Source: Anodontia alba
Lineage: Eukaryota; Mollusca; Bivalvia; Lucinida; Lucinidae
DNA: 64,000 nucleotides
Assembly (NCBI GenBank): GCA_964016985.1
Contig: OZ024825.1
Span: 4,954,056-5,018,055 of the forward strand
Reading direction: 5' to 3'
Part shown: piece after piece, positions 1-12,700 of the stretch
Position numbering within the stretch: the first letter of the stretch is position 1
How the letters are laid out: the number at the start of each line of letters is the position of its first letter
Position numbers and translations under genes: made by a program
Notes under the pieces: model-generated
Databases searched by the model: none
The model's input: only the letters and a program-made list of their open reading frames with translations
What the model was told of the DNA's origin: nothing

Positions 1-95
1 GTGCAATTTGTACCCATCGGAATACCCACAATTTGTCTAAATAGCTTAATACCAAATCTTGTATAAATACTGTCAAGCAGAAAGGTGAGAGATTC
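1..95 (-). pseudogene. reverse transcriptase fragment (GIPMGTNC motif)
   Basis: Read on the minus strand, the first 95 bases form an open stretch of 31 codons containing LLDSIYTRFG and ending in RQIVGIPMGTNC. This motif is typical of a reverse transcriptase family widespread in invertebrate genomes, possibly Penelope-like. The fragment is cut by the left window edge, so its true extent is unknown. It lies in the intron after EIF2D exon 6. A second degraded copy of the same family lies at 36459-36686. I infer a transposon relic rather than a host exon. Confidence 0.6.
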
Positions 96-237
96 ATTTT
101 CTGTATAGTTTGTAGGTATTGCTGCCATGAAGGGAATCTAGGAAGAACATTTTACCTAAAATATTCTGACTTAAGACACATGAACACGGGATTAAGGTGT
201 TCATATTTAAGCTAAGTAAAATACTCACATCTTACAA

Positions 238-486
238 ATCGAGGGTTGATCGCAAGACTGGTGTAAGTCAGATGGTTGTTTTTCCCCAAACCTAATCTCC
301 TCACCATGAATGCGTTATGAAGATTACAACATTTCTTTCTGTAAACAATGAAAATTTAGGTGCCATTGCTCGTATGAGCAATGGCACCTAAATTTGCATT
401 GTTTACAAAGGGGTCCAAGTTGCCCCTAAACAAGGGTTTCAAAAATATGTTTGAGTTACCATAGTCTTGCGCTCAACCCTCGAATT
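238..486. mobile_element. MITE with ~20-bp TIRs and hairpin centre
   Basis: The ends carry imperfect inverted repeats (CGAGGGTTGATCGCAAGAC near 240 and its inverse near 466-484). The middle (341-408) is an almost perfect palindrome with about 30-bp arms around GTAT. No coding potential. It lies about 30 bp downstream of the EIF2D exon 6 donor site. Confidence 0.6.
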
Positions 487-515
487 ACCCCTTTTACATG
501 GCACTTTGGACTTAC

Positions 516-702
516 ATTTTCAGTAATATTCAGATCTTCAAACTCCTTAACAAAGCTGGCAACATCTGAGCCACCTGCAGCACCTTCTTCAACATTTATG
601 TCCACTTGAGCCTTCTTATTGTGATCCATATCACTTCTGAGTCCCCTTGATAACTCAAGTTCTTTTCCAAGATCAGGAGGTTTAGATTTGTCCCCAAAAG
701 AC
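516..702 (-). CDS. EIF2D: EIF2D exon 6 (acidic linker)
   Basis: Starts after TTTTAG and ends before GTAAGTCC. The first base completes the Trp codon begun in exon 5, giving W-SFGDKSKPPDLG, which parallels the LWRSGNKSSPP region of vertebrate eIF2D. The rest is an acidic low-complexity linker ending SFVKEFEDLNITEN. It ends in phase 0, and the next exon is outside the window. Confidence 0.88.
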
Positions 703-3700
703 CTAAAACACAAATATGGTGAATGTCCTAAAATTTCAAACACTTTATTCTATCCTTCCTTGGCCTTATTTTTGCTTTTTGTGCAGTTGATTCTTAAAAT
801 ACTTAGTGGAACAGCAAACAGTGTAGACTGTGATCAGACTGTTACTTCAGGAGCAGTCTGATCTGGGTCTACACTGTTTGCAACTGCAATTCTTGTCATT
901 TTGGTGTACAAAATTTTAGGACATTTACAGTAGGGTAAATAAGATGTAGCGGATAAAATTTGTGGGAAAATGTATGTCCTCTAATAGATGACCTTGCACT
1001 GATGTGACCTATGGAAACAAGATGGAGATTACTACAAAGGCCAAAGACATTTATTTTCCCTAGACACCTGTCACTTTCAGATAAGATGGTTCATGTTTTC
1101 AGTGTGTTTGTTTACTAATTTCTTTTTGTTATTGATTTATTTTGTCATTGTTTTGTTTTGACATAATTCGCTCCTCACCTTTCCTTCATTTGCTTCCTTG
1201 GGAAGCGCTTTGCTTTGTGATTGTGACGTTTCCGAAGTATCTTCATTTATATCTTTATATCATAGACATATACCTTTGGAACATTGGATGTTGGTACATC
1301 TTTTCACTGATTTATGTTCAGACTTGGTGACAATAAGCAAATATGTTCTGAAAGGAATGATCATTTCAGAACAAGAATCACTTCAAAAACGTTAGTGAAC
1401 TCAGTTCCTCTTTTGCAGTGCTTCTTTGTTTGATGTCAGCTATTGCAGTTGTTGTGTTGTATCTTGTCACTGCTTTCTTACCTCTGCTCCTCAGGAAGTG
1501 CTTCATGATGATTGTGGCATTATGAAAACATGCCTATTGAAATATACTGAAAATTTTACCACCAAAAAATGAAAATTTTCAGATAAAAAATTCTGATATT
1601 TTTCATATTTCTGCTCAAAACATAGATTGTGGGTACTCGTTTGAACCGCCTTGCCGAGGCAGTTCTAATGAGTACCCACAATCTATGTTTTTGAGCAGAA
1701 ATAAGAAAAATAATTATACCCCTGTAAACCTGTTTTACTATATAAAAGTGGGGTTAAAGAGGGTCAACATTATATAGGCATGTTTTCATAATGTGTCTGT
1801 TCATGAACAGTTATGTATTGCTAATTTCAAATAAAACCAAACTACATCAAAGATCCCAACGTCAGCTTATAAACGACACATATAATAAATAATAAATTCT
1901 GAACCTCCATTTGAATGTAACATGAAAGTCTTTCACAATAAAGGATCAACACCTATTATGTATTTAGACAAGACATGCACTTCACTGCAGCTGGTGTTAG
2001 AGTGCCATGTGGCAGCCGTAAAAGGTCTCACCATGAAGCAGATTATATTTTTATCCCCTCTGGGATCATCGAGCCCATTATGGTTACTTTGAAAATCAAA
2101 TCATGCTTAAGGCCGCCTACTTTACTCTTGTCTGACACCATAGCAACAGATAAGGTGCTTTTTTTCAATCGAAAAATGCTGATATCTTTCTTATTTCTCA
2201 ACAAAAACGGCGAGGCACTTCTAATGAGTACCCACAACATATGTTTTCGTCGAGAAATAAGAAAAGTATTATGTGGATACCCCCTCTTATCTATAGCTAT
2301 GTGACACCACCTAGAGTACTATGCTTCAGTCTGGAATCCTAATACAGCTCAGTCAAAGAAAGTCGAAATGGTCCAGAGAAGAGCAGCATGGGCCCAGTTG
2401 TTCAAAACTAACGATGTCGTTACTTAACAATTCGTTAAAATTTACATCGAGTGATACGCAAATATACTGAAATTGTTTTGCTGAAAAAATGTGGTGTATG
2501 CAGCCACACAAACAACATAGATGCAAATGAAGAGACTTAATAAAACTGTTTCTGATTTTTTGTGTGTTCTTTGTTTCCAAAGGCAATCTTTTAAAAAATT
2601 TTTATGATACTTACCAAAGTAAATCTCCATAAAAATGTAGTATACGGATTACTTTGCCTTCCATGCCAACATCAATCATATCACTGCCTGAGATTAAAGT
2701 ATATCCAACTGCAACACAGACTCTGTAAGAATGCAATATATCATTGCCAATGATGTTATATATACAAACAAGACATGCCAGAAATTATGTTCATGGCATT
2801 GCATTTCAACATTGATTTCTGTGTGAAGCAGTCTAGCAAATGAGAAAGAAAGATAGAATTTTAATAAACTATGTCCACAATCTTATGCACAGAACAATGT
2901 AAAATCAAGTCACAAAGTGAGAAAACATACTTATCATTACGAAAACACGCCTATTCAAATATATTGAAAATCTCACTACCCAAAAAAAATGGAAGTGTTA
3001 AGATAAAAATTCTGATATTTTTTTCATATTTCTGTTCAAAACATAGATTGTGGGTACTCGTTAGAACCGCCTCAGCGAGGCGGTTCTAACAAGTACCCAC
3101 AATCTATGTTTTGAGCAGAAACAAGAAAAATAATGTATACCCCTGTAAACCCCAGTTTTACTATATAAAAGTGGGGTTTAAGGGGGTCAAAATTATATAG
3201 GCATGTTCCCAGTGAAGCCTCAGATCAGCATGAGCATATGAAGAACTTGCTGGGCGATATTTCGATAGCCAAGGATCAAAGATTTTTGCATTTGGACAGC
3301 AAAGAATCTGATCTGGCATCAGGACTTTTTTGGTTTTTGTCCATTTCCTCTTCCTCTTGGTGTCTGGGAAGGGTTGTGGCTTGTGATTGTGGCACTCCCT
3401 GGACTTTTCCCTTACCATTTTATTTATTCTACTGACCGTTCTAAGGTGGTGGTCCCAGTGTTAATCTTACTCTTTGTTGCTTTGTGGTTTATTCTATGAG
3501 GCGATTTGTTTAAGTCTTGCCTTGTGTTATTTTGTTCTTGTGTTTTTCAGTCCTTTTAGTATTGCGATTACCTCGCTTGGATAAGAGAGGGCTTTTCTTA
3601 GTGCTTTTCTTATGTTTGTTCGATATGCGCTTGTTTGGTTTTGTCTGTTTCTTCTTCCTCTTGGTGTCTGCGAAGGGCTACAGCTTGTGCTTGTGGCACT

Positions 3701-6700
3701 CCTTGGACTTTTCTCTTACCTTTTTACATGAAACAAATTTTTTTCACATTTTGGTTAAACCTTCTTTCATGGCAGAAAATTTCTTATATTTTGGCGAAGG
3801 TAATGCATAATGTGGCAGTTGCATTTTACAATAAATAACTGTATATTGGCTTCCTTCCTGTCTTCTTTATACAGTCAAACCTCAATGGCTCAAACATCTT
3901 TGGGACCTTGGAAATTCATTCGAGACGTGGGTAGTTCGAGCCACCAAGGGTTAATCATGGCACCAGTTCAGGAAGCAAATAGCGATAATTTAGCGAAATC
4001 TTTTCGATTTTCTACACAGTGATTGTATGTTGAGTGTACTCATTAGAATCACCTCAATGAGGTGATTCTAATGAGTACACACAACATACAATTTCACGAT
4101 AAAATAAGAAAATTTCCTTAAATATTTCTTTTCTTGAGCTATCGGAAGAATTTTGTAGGGACTCAAAAACGAGTTCGAATTAGCCACGGTAAACGAGCCA
4201 TCGGTGTTGGAGCCATCGAGGTTTGACTGTAATGTGTTTATTAAATTTGGTACTAAATTGTACAAACAAACTACATTTAGACTATTTTTACTATTTAGAC
4301 ACCAGCTTACACAAGCCGGGTTTGAATAAAATGTATGGTATATTTAACATAACTTACTATTCACAAGTACAATATTTACATATTACACATACACATTTAT
4401 TTTGTGGTATGCATAATAATTTTATTTATATATTGTGCAATTAAAATATAATATGGTAAATATCCTAAAATTTACAGGTTGTTGGCAAAATATCATATGC
4501 AAACAGTATAGACCCAGAACAGACACTCCAGCAGTCTGATTATGGTCTATACTGTTTGCCATTTCAGTGAGTGTTTAGAACCAACTGCATAAAAAGCAAA
4601 ATTTAGGCCAAAATAGTATGGAATAAAGTGTTAGAAATTTTAGGACATTTACCGTATGGGTCGGTGTCTGTAAGACTGCTATGAGCCACAACAGGAGAAA
4701 TGTACTTTTGGACATGTGTGCTCATTGATGATTAGATCAGCCTCAGGATTTGTGCAGTCTGATAAAAATCTTCACAATTTGGCAGCCAAGATGCAAAGTT
4801 TCTTCATGCAGACAATGAAGATTCTGATCAGACTGCACAGATATGGAAAGTTTCCTGACATTAGTGTTCATATGATTCTTCTTAACCATCAGTGATTAGC
4901 TGGGCACAGAGTGAAAAATATCATGTCAAAACAAACACTTGTAAATTGGATTAGAAATAGGAACTTTCTTAATTATGGACTATCATAATCCAACTTTAAA
5001 CATAAAGCCATCCATATTATAATCGCTTTTAGTGGCTAAGATTTCAAATTGTTGAAGATTTTACTGGTACACTCCGTAGTGATTCTGTGCTTTCCATTTA
5101 CAAATTAGGGCCCAGTTGTTCAAAGCTAACGATGTCGTTAGTTAACGATTCGTTAAAATTTACATCGAGTGATACGCAAATATTCTGAAATTTTTTGCTG
5201 AAAAAATGTGAGTAGCTTTTGCAGTGCAAAAGCTACTCACATTTTTTCAGCAAAAAATATCAGAATATTGTGTATTGAATCCGCTAAAACAGTTAACGAA
5301 ATGACCCTTAACGAGCTTCGTTAAGCTAACGATGCTTTGAACAACTGGGCCCAGATCCCAAATGGTATGTGGCATGAGGCTGTGCTTCATGATTGTGGCC
5401 TTTCCCGCTTAATTCTATTTTTAAGTTTATAAGAAACTAAACTTTACCCACCTGTTTCCTACTAGGCTCACGGAACAGGTGTTACCATTCTCAACTCTCT
5501 TCAAATTTTCTGCATCCTTCTCGCTTCTTACAATAATATCAGATGAAGAAATTTCTGCAAAAGATATAAGCAATTTCTGTGACACATTGATATAATACTG
5601 TGACACACATTTGTATTGAAAAGCGTTGCATTTTTATATTGGCTATCTCAAGAGCCTCTAGATTTTATAATCATAATTCTTTTTAACCCTCCCCCGAAGA
5701 GTACAGGCAGCAAAAGGAGAGGACTGAGTCCCACCTTTCACCTAGTGTTCTAACTCCCGTATATAGCCCCATATGGTGCAAAGTCTATTGGACCTTTACC
5801 TTTTACATTGCAAGACTATAGAATATGTTAATATTGTGTGTGGCACTCAAGAATAACCCCACCTTACATATGCTGTTGCCAAAGGCATGGTGGACTCTAA
5901 CCTCAAACATCCCCCCGCCCACACCCCCCTCCCCCTCATCCCATATGACTGTGTGTCTATTATGGAACACCTTTGCATTTTACCATTTACTTTGTAAGAA
6001 TAAAGAAAGGTCAAGAAGCATTGTAGCATACAAGACTGACATCTCATTCTTTTCAAGTTGTCTTATGGACTTCTATAGCATTTGTGATAATATTTGTTTG
6101 CTACATTTCATGTTTCATTGATGAGAGAGAGGACCCCTATGTGACCAGACACATATATGTACTTTGGAGGTGCATTCGAAAAAAGGTTTAACCTACCCCA
6201 CTTTCAGATTATTTGGGAATATTGGTAGAAGACTGAGGAGAAAGGCAGGAGGCAAGTAAGATGGCATCACCATGAGAAACTGTAGTTACAGAATTATCTC
6301 CCTTGTCCCTCACTTCCAGTCTACGGAAACTTTGGATTCAATGAAATAAGTACATGAAAAGATGATCATAAGACCAATGAAAGCAGTCTGAAAATTAAAA
6401 ATGACAGACTGGTATGATGTTTGTGCCAAATAAGCTCCTTAAGAGCATCATCAAAAACCATAAATACATGGCAGATGTTGCTACAGAAATAAGAAAATGC
6501 ATCTGTCAATTTGGAAGTGAATTAACATGTATCTTTCATAATATATATCCACTTGTGAGACTGTAATTTTATCTGAAAAAAATGTAATAACAGAATTCAA
6601 ACAAAGCCAGGTTTAAATCCACAAAAATTCTGGGTCCAGTTGTTCAAAGCTAACGACGTCGTTAGCTAACGATTCGTTAAAATTTACATCGAGTGATACG

Positions 6701-9700
6701 CAAATATGCTGAAATTTTTTGCTGAAAAAATGTGAGTAGCTTTTGCAGTGCAAAAGCTACTCACATTTTTTCAGCAAAAAATTTCAGAAAATTGTATATT
6801 GAATCTGCTAAAATAGTTAACGAAATGGCCCTTAACGAGCTCGTTAAGCTAACGACACTTTGAACAACCGGGCCCTGCCGTTGACTGTTCCACCTGATAA
6901 ATTGTCAAAAGGCTCAGACAGAATGGCAAATAGTATAGACCTTGGTCAGAGTAGTCTGATCTGGTCTTAATTATTTGTTCATGCATTTCAGTCCTAGTTT
7001 TTAATATGAAAATAGGCTTAGCCTAAATGCGAGCACAGCTTCAAAAGTCCTTCACAGCATCATAAAAGTCTGCACTCTTCAAAAGTCCTTCACAGCATCA
7101 TTAAAGAATGAATATCAGTATATAAAATATTATGTTAATCAATAATAAATAATAAAAATAATCAGCAAAATATGTTCGTGACACTTATTGACACTCGTTT
7201 GGTCACTTCGTGACGCTTATTAGTGAGACCCATAATCAAGTCCTCCAGCTTCCGGTGACAACTTCTGGGAAGAAAAATCGAAGAAAATTGGTCAGAGCGA
7301 TTACTGCTGAAAGTATACATTGTTGTATGTTACTTTTCCTTGATCATATTCTCTACTGTAGAGCTCACTTCGTTCATGACGCGCTTTGTGCGTCGCAAGC
7401 TGTGCTCGCTATGAATTTAAGAGTATGTGCAAAATGTTTTGTACAACAGGTATAATGGTCCAAGGAATACCTTACCTTTGTCCAAATACTATTTCACTGA
7501 ATTTATTCAGTATTATCATATGTTTTTTAGTTTAGTGTCCTTGTTCAACACTTAGCACTCTCGGTAAAATTTTCAGCAGACAACATTTTGAAATAGTTTT
7601 CTTTTTTTTCCCAGGAAACAGATTTGACAGTTCATGCAAATTGTCGACAATTTGCATGAAATGACAAATCCTGTTTTCTGAGAAAAATAAGAAAAATATC
7701 AATATGTCATCTGCTGAATTTGCTCTGAGTGGTAAAGGTTAAATGAAATATGCTTGAAAAAGTTGTCTTTGGTTTTTGAGACCCTTACAGAAATGTTATT
7801 TAAGTATAAACTGACACCTGGCTTAGGCCTAAATCCTTTGAGGTAAACAAGCAATGAAGCATTGGTGTAGTTTTTGTATGGTTAAGTTACTTTTGTTTCT
7901 CTCACTTTGAGGATGTGTATTTTCACGTTTCTTTAACTAGTCATTTTAAAATTCCATTCACTCCCTTGTTTCTCTTATTTTTTCTGTTTGCAATAAGCTT
8001 TTGACTTACTGACTTGTCATTTTCAAAACAGAAGCAAAACAAACTAACAAAAATGAAAAAAAAAGAGGACTTTACACTCTTTTTATCAGAAGACAATAAT
8101 TTCGAAAAATAATAAATTTGAAAATTGAAAAAAATGATGAAAGTGATGCATTTTCTTACATATCTAATAATCCGACTGATTAACTCCAAAGATTAGTCCT
8201 ATCCATATTTAACGGGATTATAGAATAGTTCTAGATTTGAAAATTAGCCACTTTGCTGGTTTTACCTTTTAGTTATCTCTGCTTACCTAAATGTTCACTG
8301 AGGTTTGGTAAAAATGGGTGTCCGGTTGAGTTAATGGGCAATTCATTTACACATTAGAGTAAGAAATGAGCTGGGTGCAGAATTAGGTATGTGAATGTAT
8401 AGGCATGTCTGAAGAAATGTTTGAATAAGCTATTTATAACACAATTTACCTGACCATTTTTTCGTCAATTAAAACAACATTTCAATACTGGGAAACTAGG
8501 TTCACAGAAGACTGTTGTGTTTGCTAATTTGCTGCTTTCTGACAGTGCAGAGAATCTTTGGCATATGGAGTATATATACACTCATGATGGCGAATATTCA
8601 ATTTTACCAATATGAAGCATAGAGAGCAAATGTTTCATAGACCATGTGTATGATCATTCTGTAAGCCTGTACATGGTACAAACCATTTTTGTCCATCACA
8701 TATGTCACAAGCATGCTGGAAGAATGGTCCTGTTTTACTTATTGTGCCTGGATATCTATCATCTGTTTTTGTGATTGTAATACCTGGATCATCTTCAGGT
8801 TCCAGGCACTCCAAACCTGAGCGTTTATTCCCAAATCTGACCTCAAGTTCACGACCTCCGAACCTTTCTCCATTTATGTCTCTTATGCATTGCTCAGCTT
8901 CCTCTTCAGATACAAAGTCAACAATGGCATACCTGTAAATTTCACATTGAAAATGCAGTTTATTCCCTTAGAAGTTTGCATTTATTGAATCTTGTCTAAA
9001 AAATATAAACTGAATTTTATTGAATGGTGGTCAATATCTGAGTCAATGTAGTTACAAAAGAGCATGCTGAGTATAGCCTCAAATGAGTGAAACTGCCTCA
9101 TAAAAGGCGAAAGACTATCATAGAATTAATTAAGTTTACAGAAAGAAAAAACAGAAAGAGATGTTAAGACAGATAGCATAGAATGTCATCCTGATTGTTT
9201 AAGAATTTTGTTAAGTTCAGAAAGTATCATATCAATACAAGATTTGTGATTAACATTACCTTTCACTCAAGAACAATGCGATCTGATAACTGAAGTCATA
9301 TATTCTGTTGGTATGAAATGAATTAAAGTGAAAATGGGTGATTTGAAAGAAAACGAAAATAACAGTCACGGTTTTATTGAGTCTATTCTTGAAAAATACT
9401 CTGATATGCAAAATGCTTTTGCGCTTCACTAGTGTTTTCTGAGGCTTCTTTTGAGCAAAATCAGTTTAACCCATTGTAGTCTGGAGATCCCTAAAAGGGT
9501 AATTGGCAATCAGTGCAGACCCTGATCAGACGCCTTGGAATGTGGTGTCTGATAAGGGTCTCCACTGTTTGCAAATAGTTTAGTCATTTTTGTCTATGAA
9601 TATCTAAATCTCAATGCCTGACATACCTAAAATTGAAATTGGACTCTTCCAATATATGGCGGTGGGGAGTCTATTTAGTTTACAATGGGTAAAGACTCTT

Positions 9701-12700
9701 AGTAGTTTTGATCATTCTAAAGTGGCTCCTCTTTGTCCTTTTTTTGTTCAAAGGTCGGTTTTGTAAATGTGCCATAATATTTGGTCATTTTTTTTGGTTC
9801 CTCATCTCTTCTTTTATCAGTGCCTTGGGGAGGTTTTGTGTGACCATGGCCTTTCACAGATAACGTCATATATATTTCTTCTATTATTAAATATTCTGAG
9901 CCCAGTTGTTCAAAGCATCGTTAGCTTAACGAGCTTGTTAACGGTCATTTCGTTAACTGTTTTAGTGGATTCAATATACAATATTCTGATATTTTTTGCT
10001 GAAAAAATGTGAGTTGCTTTTGCACTGCAAAAGCTACTCACATTTTTTCAGCAAAAAATTTTCAGCATATTTGCTTATCACTCAAGTACATTTTAACAAA
10101 TTGGTCTTAAGGCCCTGGTCTTAAGGAGCTATTAGGCTCATACATTTATGTGAAAATAGAGTACCTCTCAAAGTTGCTAGATGGAATGGTGCATGTTGCA
10201 TTTTGTCATTCGTCATGAACAGACTCAATCAAATTTTTTTTTGCTTACTTGTTTTTCTGTATTTTGAAAGGATCCTTATATCAGAATATCATAGCACTAG
10301 TTAAGGCGCTTTTTTTCAATCCAAAAGTATTGATTTTTCTTACTTCTCCACAAAAAACATATATTGTGGGTACTCATTAGAAGCATCTCACCGAAGCACT
10401 TCTAATGAGTACCCACAACATATGTTTTCGTGGAGAAATAAGAAAAAATACTTACCGCAAACCCTTCCTTATCTAGACCTATGGAATATACTAGGGCGCC
10501 TAAATGGATTCTGACGTTCTGGTAGATTCATCAGAAAAGAACTAAGGTTTTATTTATAACATCTTAATTCATCTGATGTCAGTACAACCAACACGTAAAT
10601 TATAAATAACAATGTTAATACCAGTTTTCAGTGGGCTCATGCTTAACCCATTAAAGTCAGGAGACCCGTAAAAGGGTAACTGGTAAACAGTGCAGACCCA
10701 GATCAGACGCTGCAGAATGCGGCATCTGACCAGGGTCTCCACTGTTTACAAATAATTTAGGCATTTTTCTCTAGGAATATGTAAATCTCATAACTGGACA
10801 TTCCTAAAATTGAATCTGGACTCTTCCAATATATAGTGTGGGAGGGTCTATTCAGTCTACAAAGGGTTAAACCACCATTCATTCCTCAGTGGAAGCCAAA
10901 ATTACTTGCAGAAATAAATGTAAAAATAATACAAAGATGTATCATCTTACTTTTTCTTGTGTTGTGCATCGTAAACAAGCCTGCAACTGTGATATATAAG
11001 ATTTTCCAAAAGCCCTTCCAATTGGTTCTGTGAAAAAAAGATAAACTGACTGTAATGAAAAAAATATTAGTTTTCATTTTATTTTTCCCTTCTTCTACTG
11101 ACACAATACTGACGCGACCTGCACATAATTCCCATGAGGAGGTGATAGAGTATATAAATATAAATTGTGAAAATTATACTTTGCAGTCATGTCAAAGTCT
11201 GTATTATGCTCTTATACTTCTTCTCAATGCCATGTTTATTAAATTTGTGGGTGCTCAGATGGGGACTGACTGTGCACCTCCTGTTGTTTGTTTTGTTTGT
11301 GTTGAGGTTTTCCGACTCAGTCAACCCAGTGGGGTCATGTCGAGCGCGGTCAGTTTACCTAACCACACGTTTACTGGGCAGGATTACTCCTCTAAGCAGT
11401 TAACCAGCATTGTGCACATTCTTTCGCCAGAAACTGACAACTGCCCTTCTTGAATCAGCGAAAGGGAGAGAATGACCGTAGAAAATACTTCATGATCAAT
11501 CTCCACGAAAGAATGTTGCCGACCTTGGGGGGGGGGTTGAACCAGCACCTCCTGTTGTAGTTTTGTTTTCTGTTTTATTATAGGAAAGATTTCATACTCT
11601 CTCTCTCTGTCTCTCTCTCTCTCTCTCTCTGTCTCTCCTTCTCTCTAATGGGAGGATAACCCCAAAACCTCACGCACATCTTCAGACCATGTAGATCAAG
11701 TATGCATAGTTTCAAAATGATCGCTGGAAAACTCTAGGAGGAGCTGTGCCCACAAGGTATCTATTCAAATACTAATCGGACCCTGAAAAAACTAAGTCTA
11801 AAAAGTGGAAAAAAAAAAATCAGATAAAAAAATGGGAGAATAACCCCAAAAGCACACACACATCTACAGACCATGTATGCATAGTTTAAAAATGATCGGT
11901 GGAAAACTCTAGGAGGAGTTGCACCCACAGTGTAGCTATATTCTAATACTAGTAGGACCTTGAAAAAACTAAGTTAAAAAAGTTAAAAAAAAAAAAAAAT
12001 AATAACGGTAGGATAACCATCAAACCACACGCTCATTTTCAGCCCATGTAGAACAAGTATGCATAGTTTCAAAATGATCAGTGGAGAAGTCTAGGAGGAG
12101 TTGCGCCCACAAGATATCTGTTCTAATACTAATCAGACTTAAAACTAAGTCGAAAAAGTGGAATTTTGTTCAGCTGAGCTGAATCATTTTAGCAATTATG
12201 ATAGGTCACCCAAGGAACATTTCCTTGAAATTATTACTAGGAGGAGATGTCGGTTACAGGTTTTTCTATTTTTAGCTTTGGTGGCCACTTTATTCAGCGG
12301 AGCAGAACCATTTTAGCAATTTAGGTAGAGGGTCACTCGAGGAACATTTTTGTGAAATTATTTTGAAATCGGGCCATTGGCCTAGGAGATGTTGTTTAAA
12401 GGTTTTTCTATTTTTTGCTCTGGCGGCCATTTTGTTCAGCAGAGCAGAACCATTTTAGTAATTTTGGTAGAGGATCATCCAAGGAACATTTCTGTGAAAT
12501 TATTTTGAAATCAGGCCATTGGCTTAGAAGGAGATGTCGTTTAAACATTTTTCTATTTTTAGCTCTGGTGGCTGTTTTGTTCAGCGGAGCGGAACCATTT
12601 TAGCATTTTTGGTAGAGGGTCACCCAAAAAACAATTCTTTGAAATTATTTTGATTTGTTTGTGTTGAGGTTTTACGGCCCAGTCAACCCAACGGGGTCAT

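Noticed and set aside
11055..11453. 132-codon open frame on the plus strand
   Set aside because: Its second half is the antisense of the degraded SINE (11280-11570); no protein family motif.
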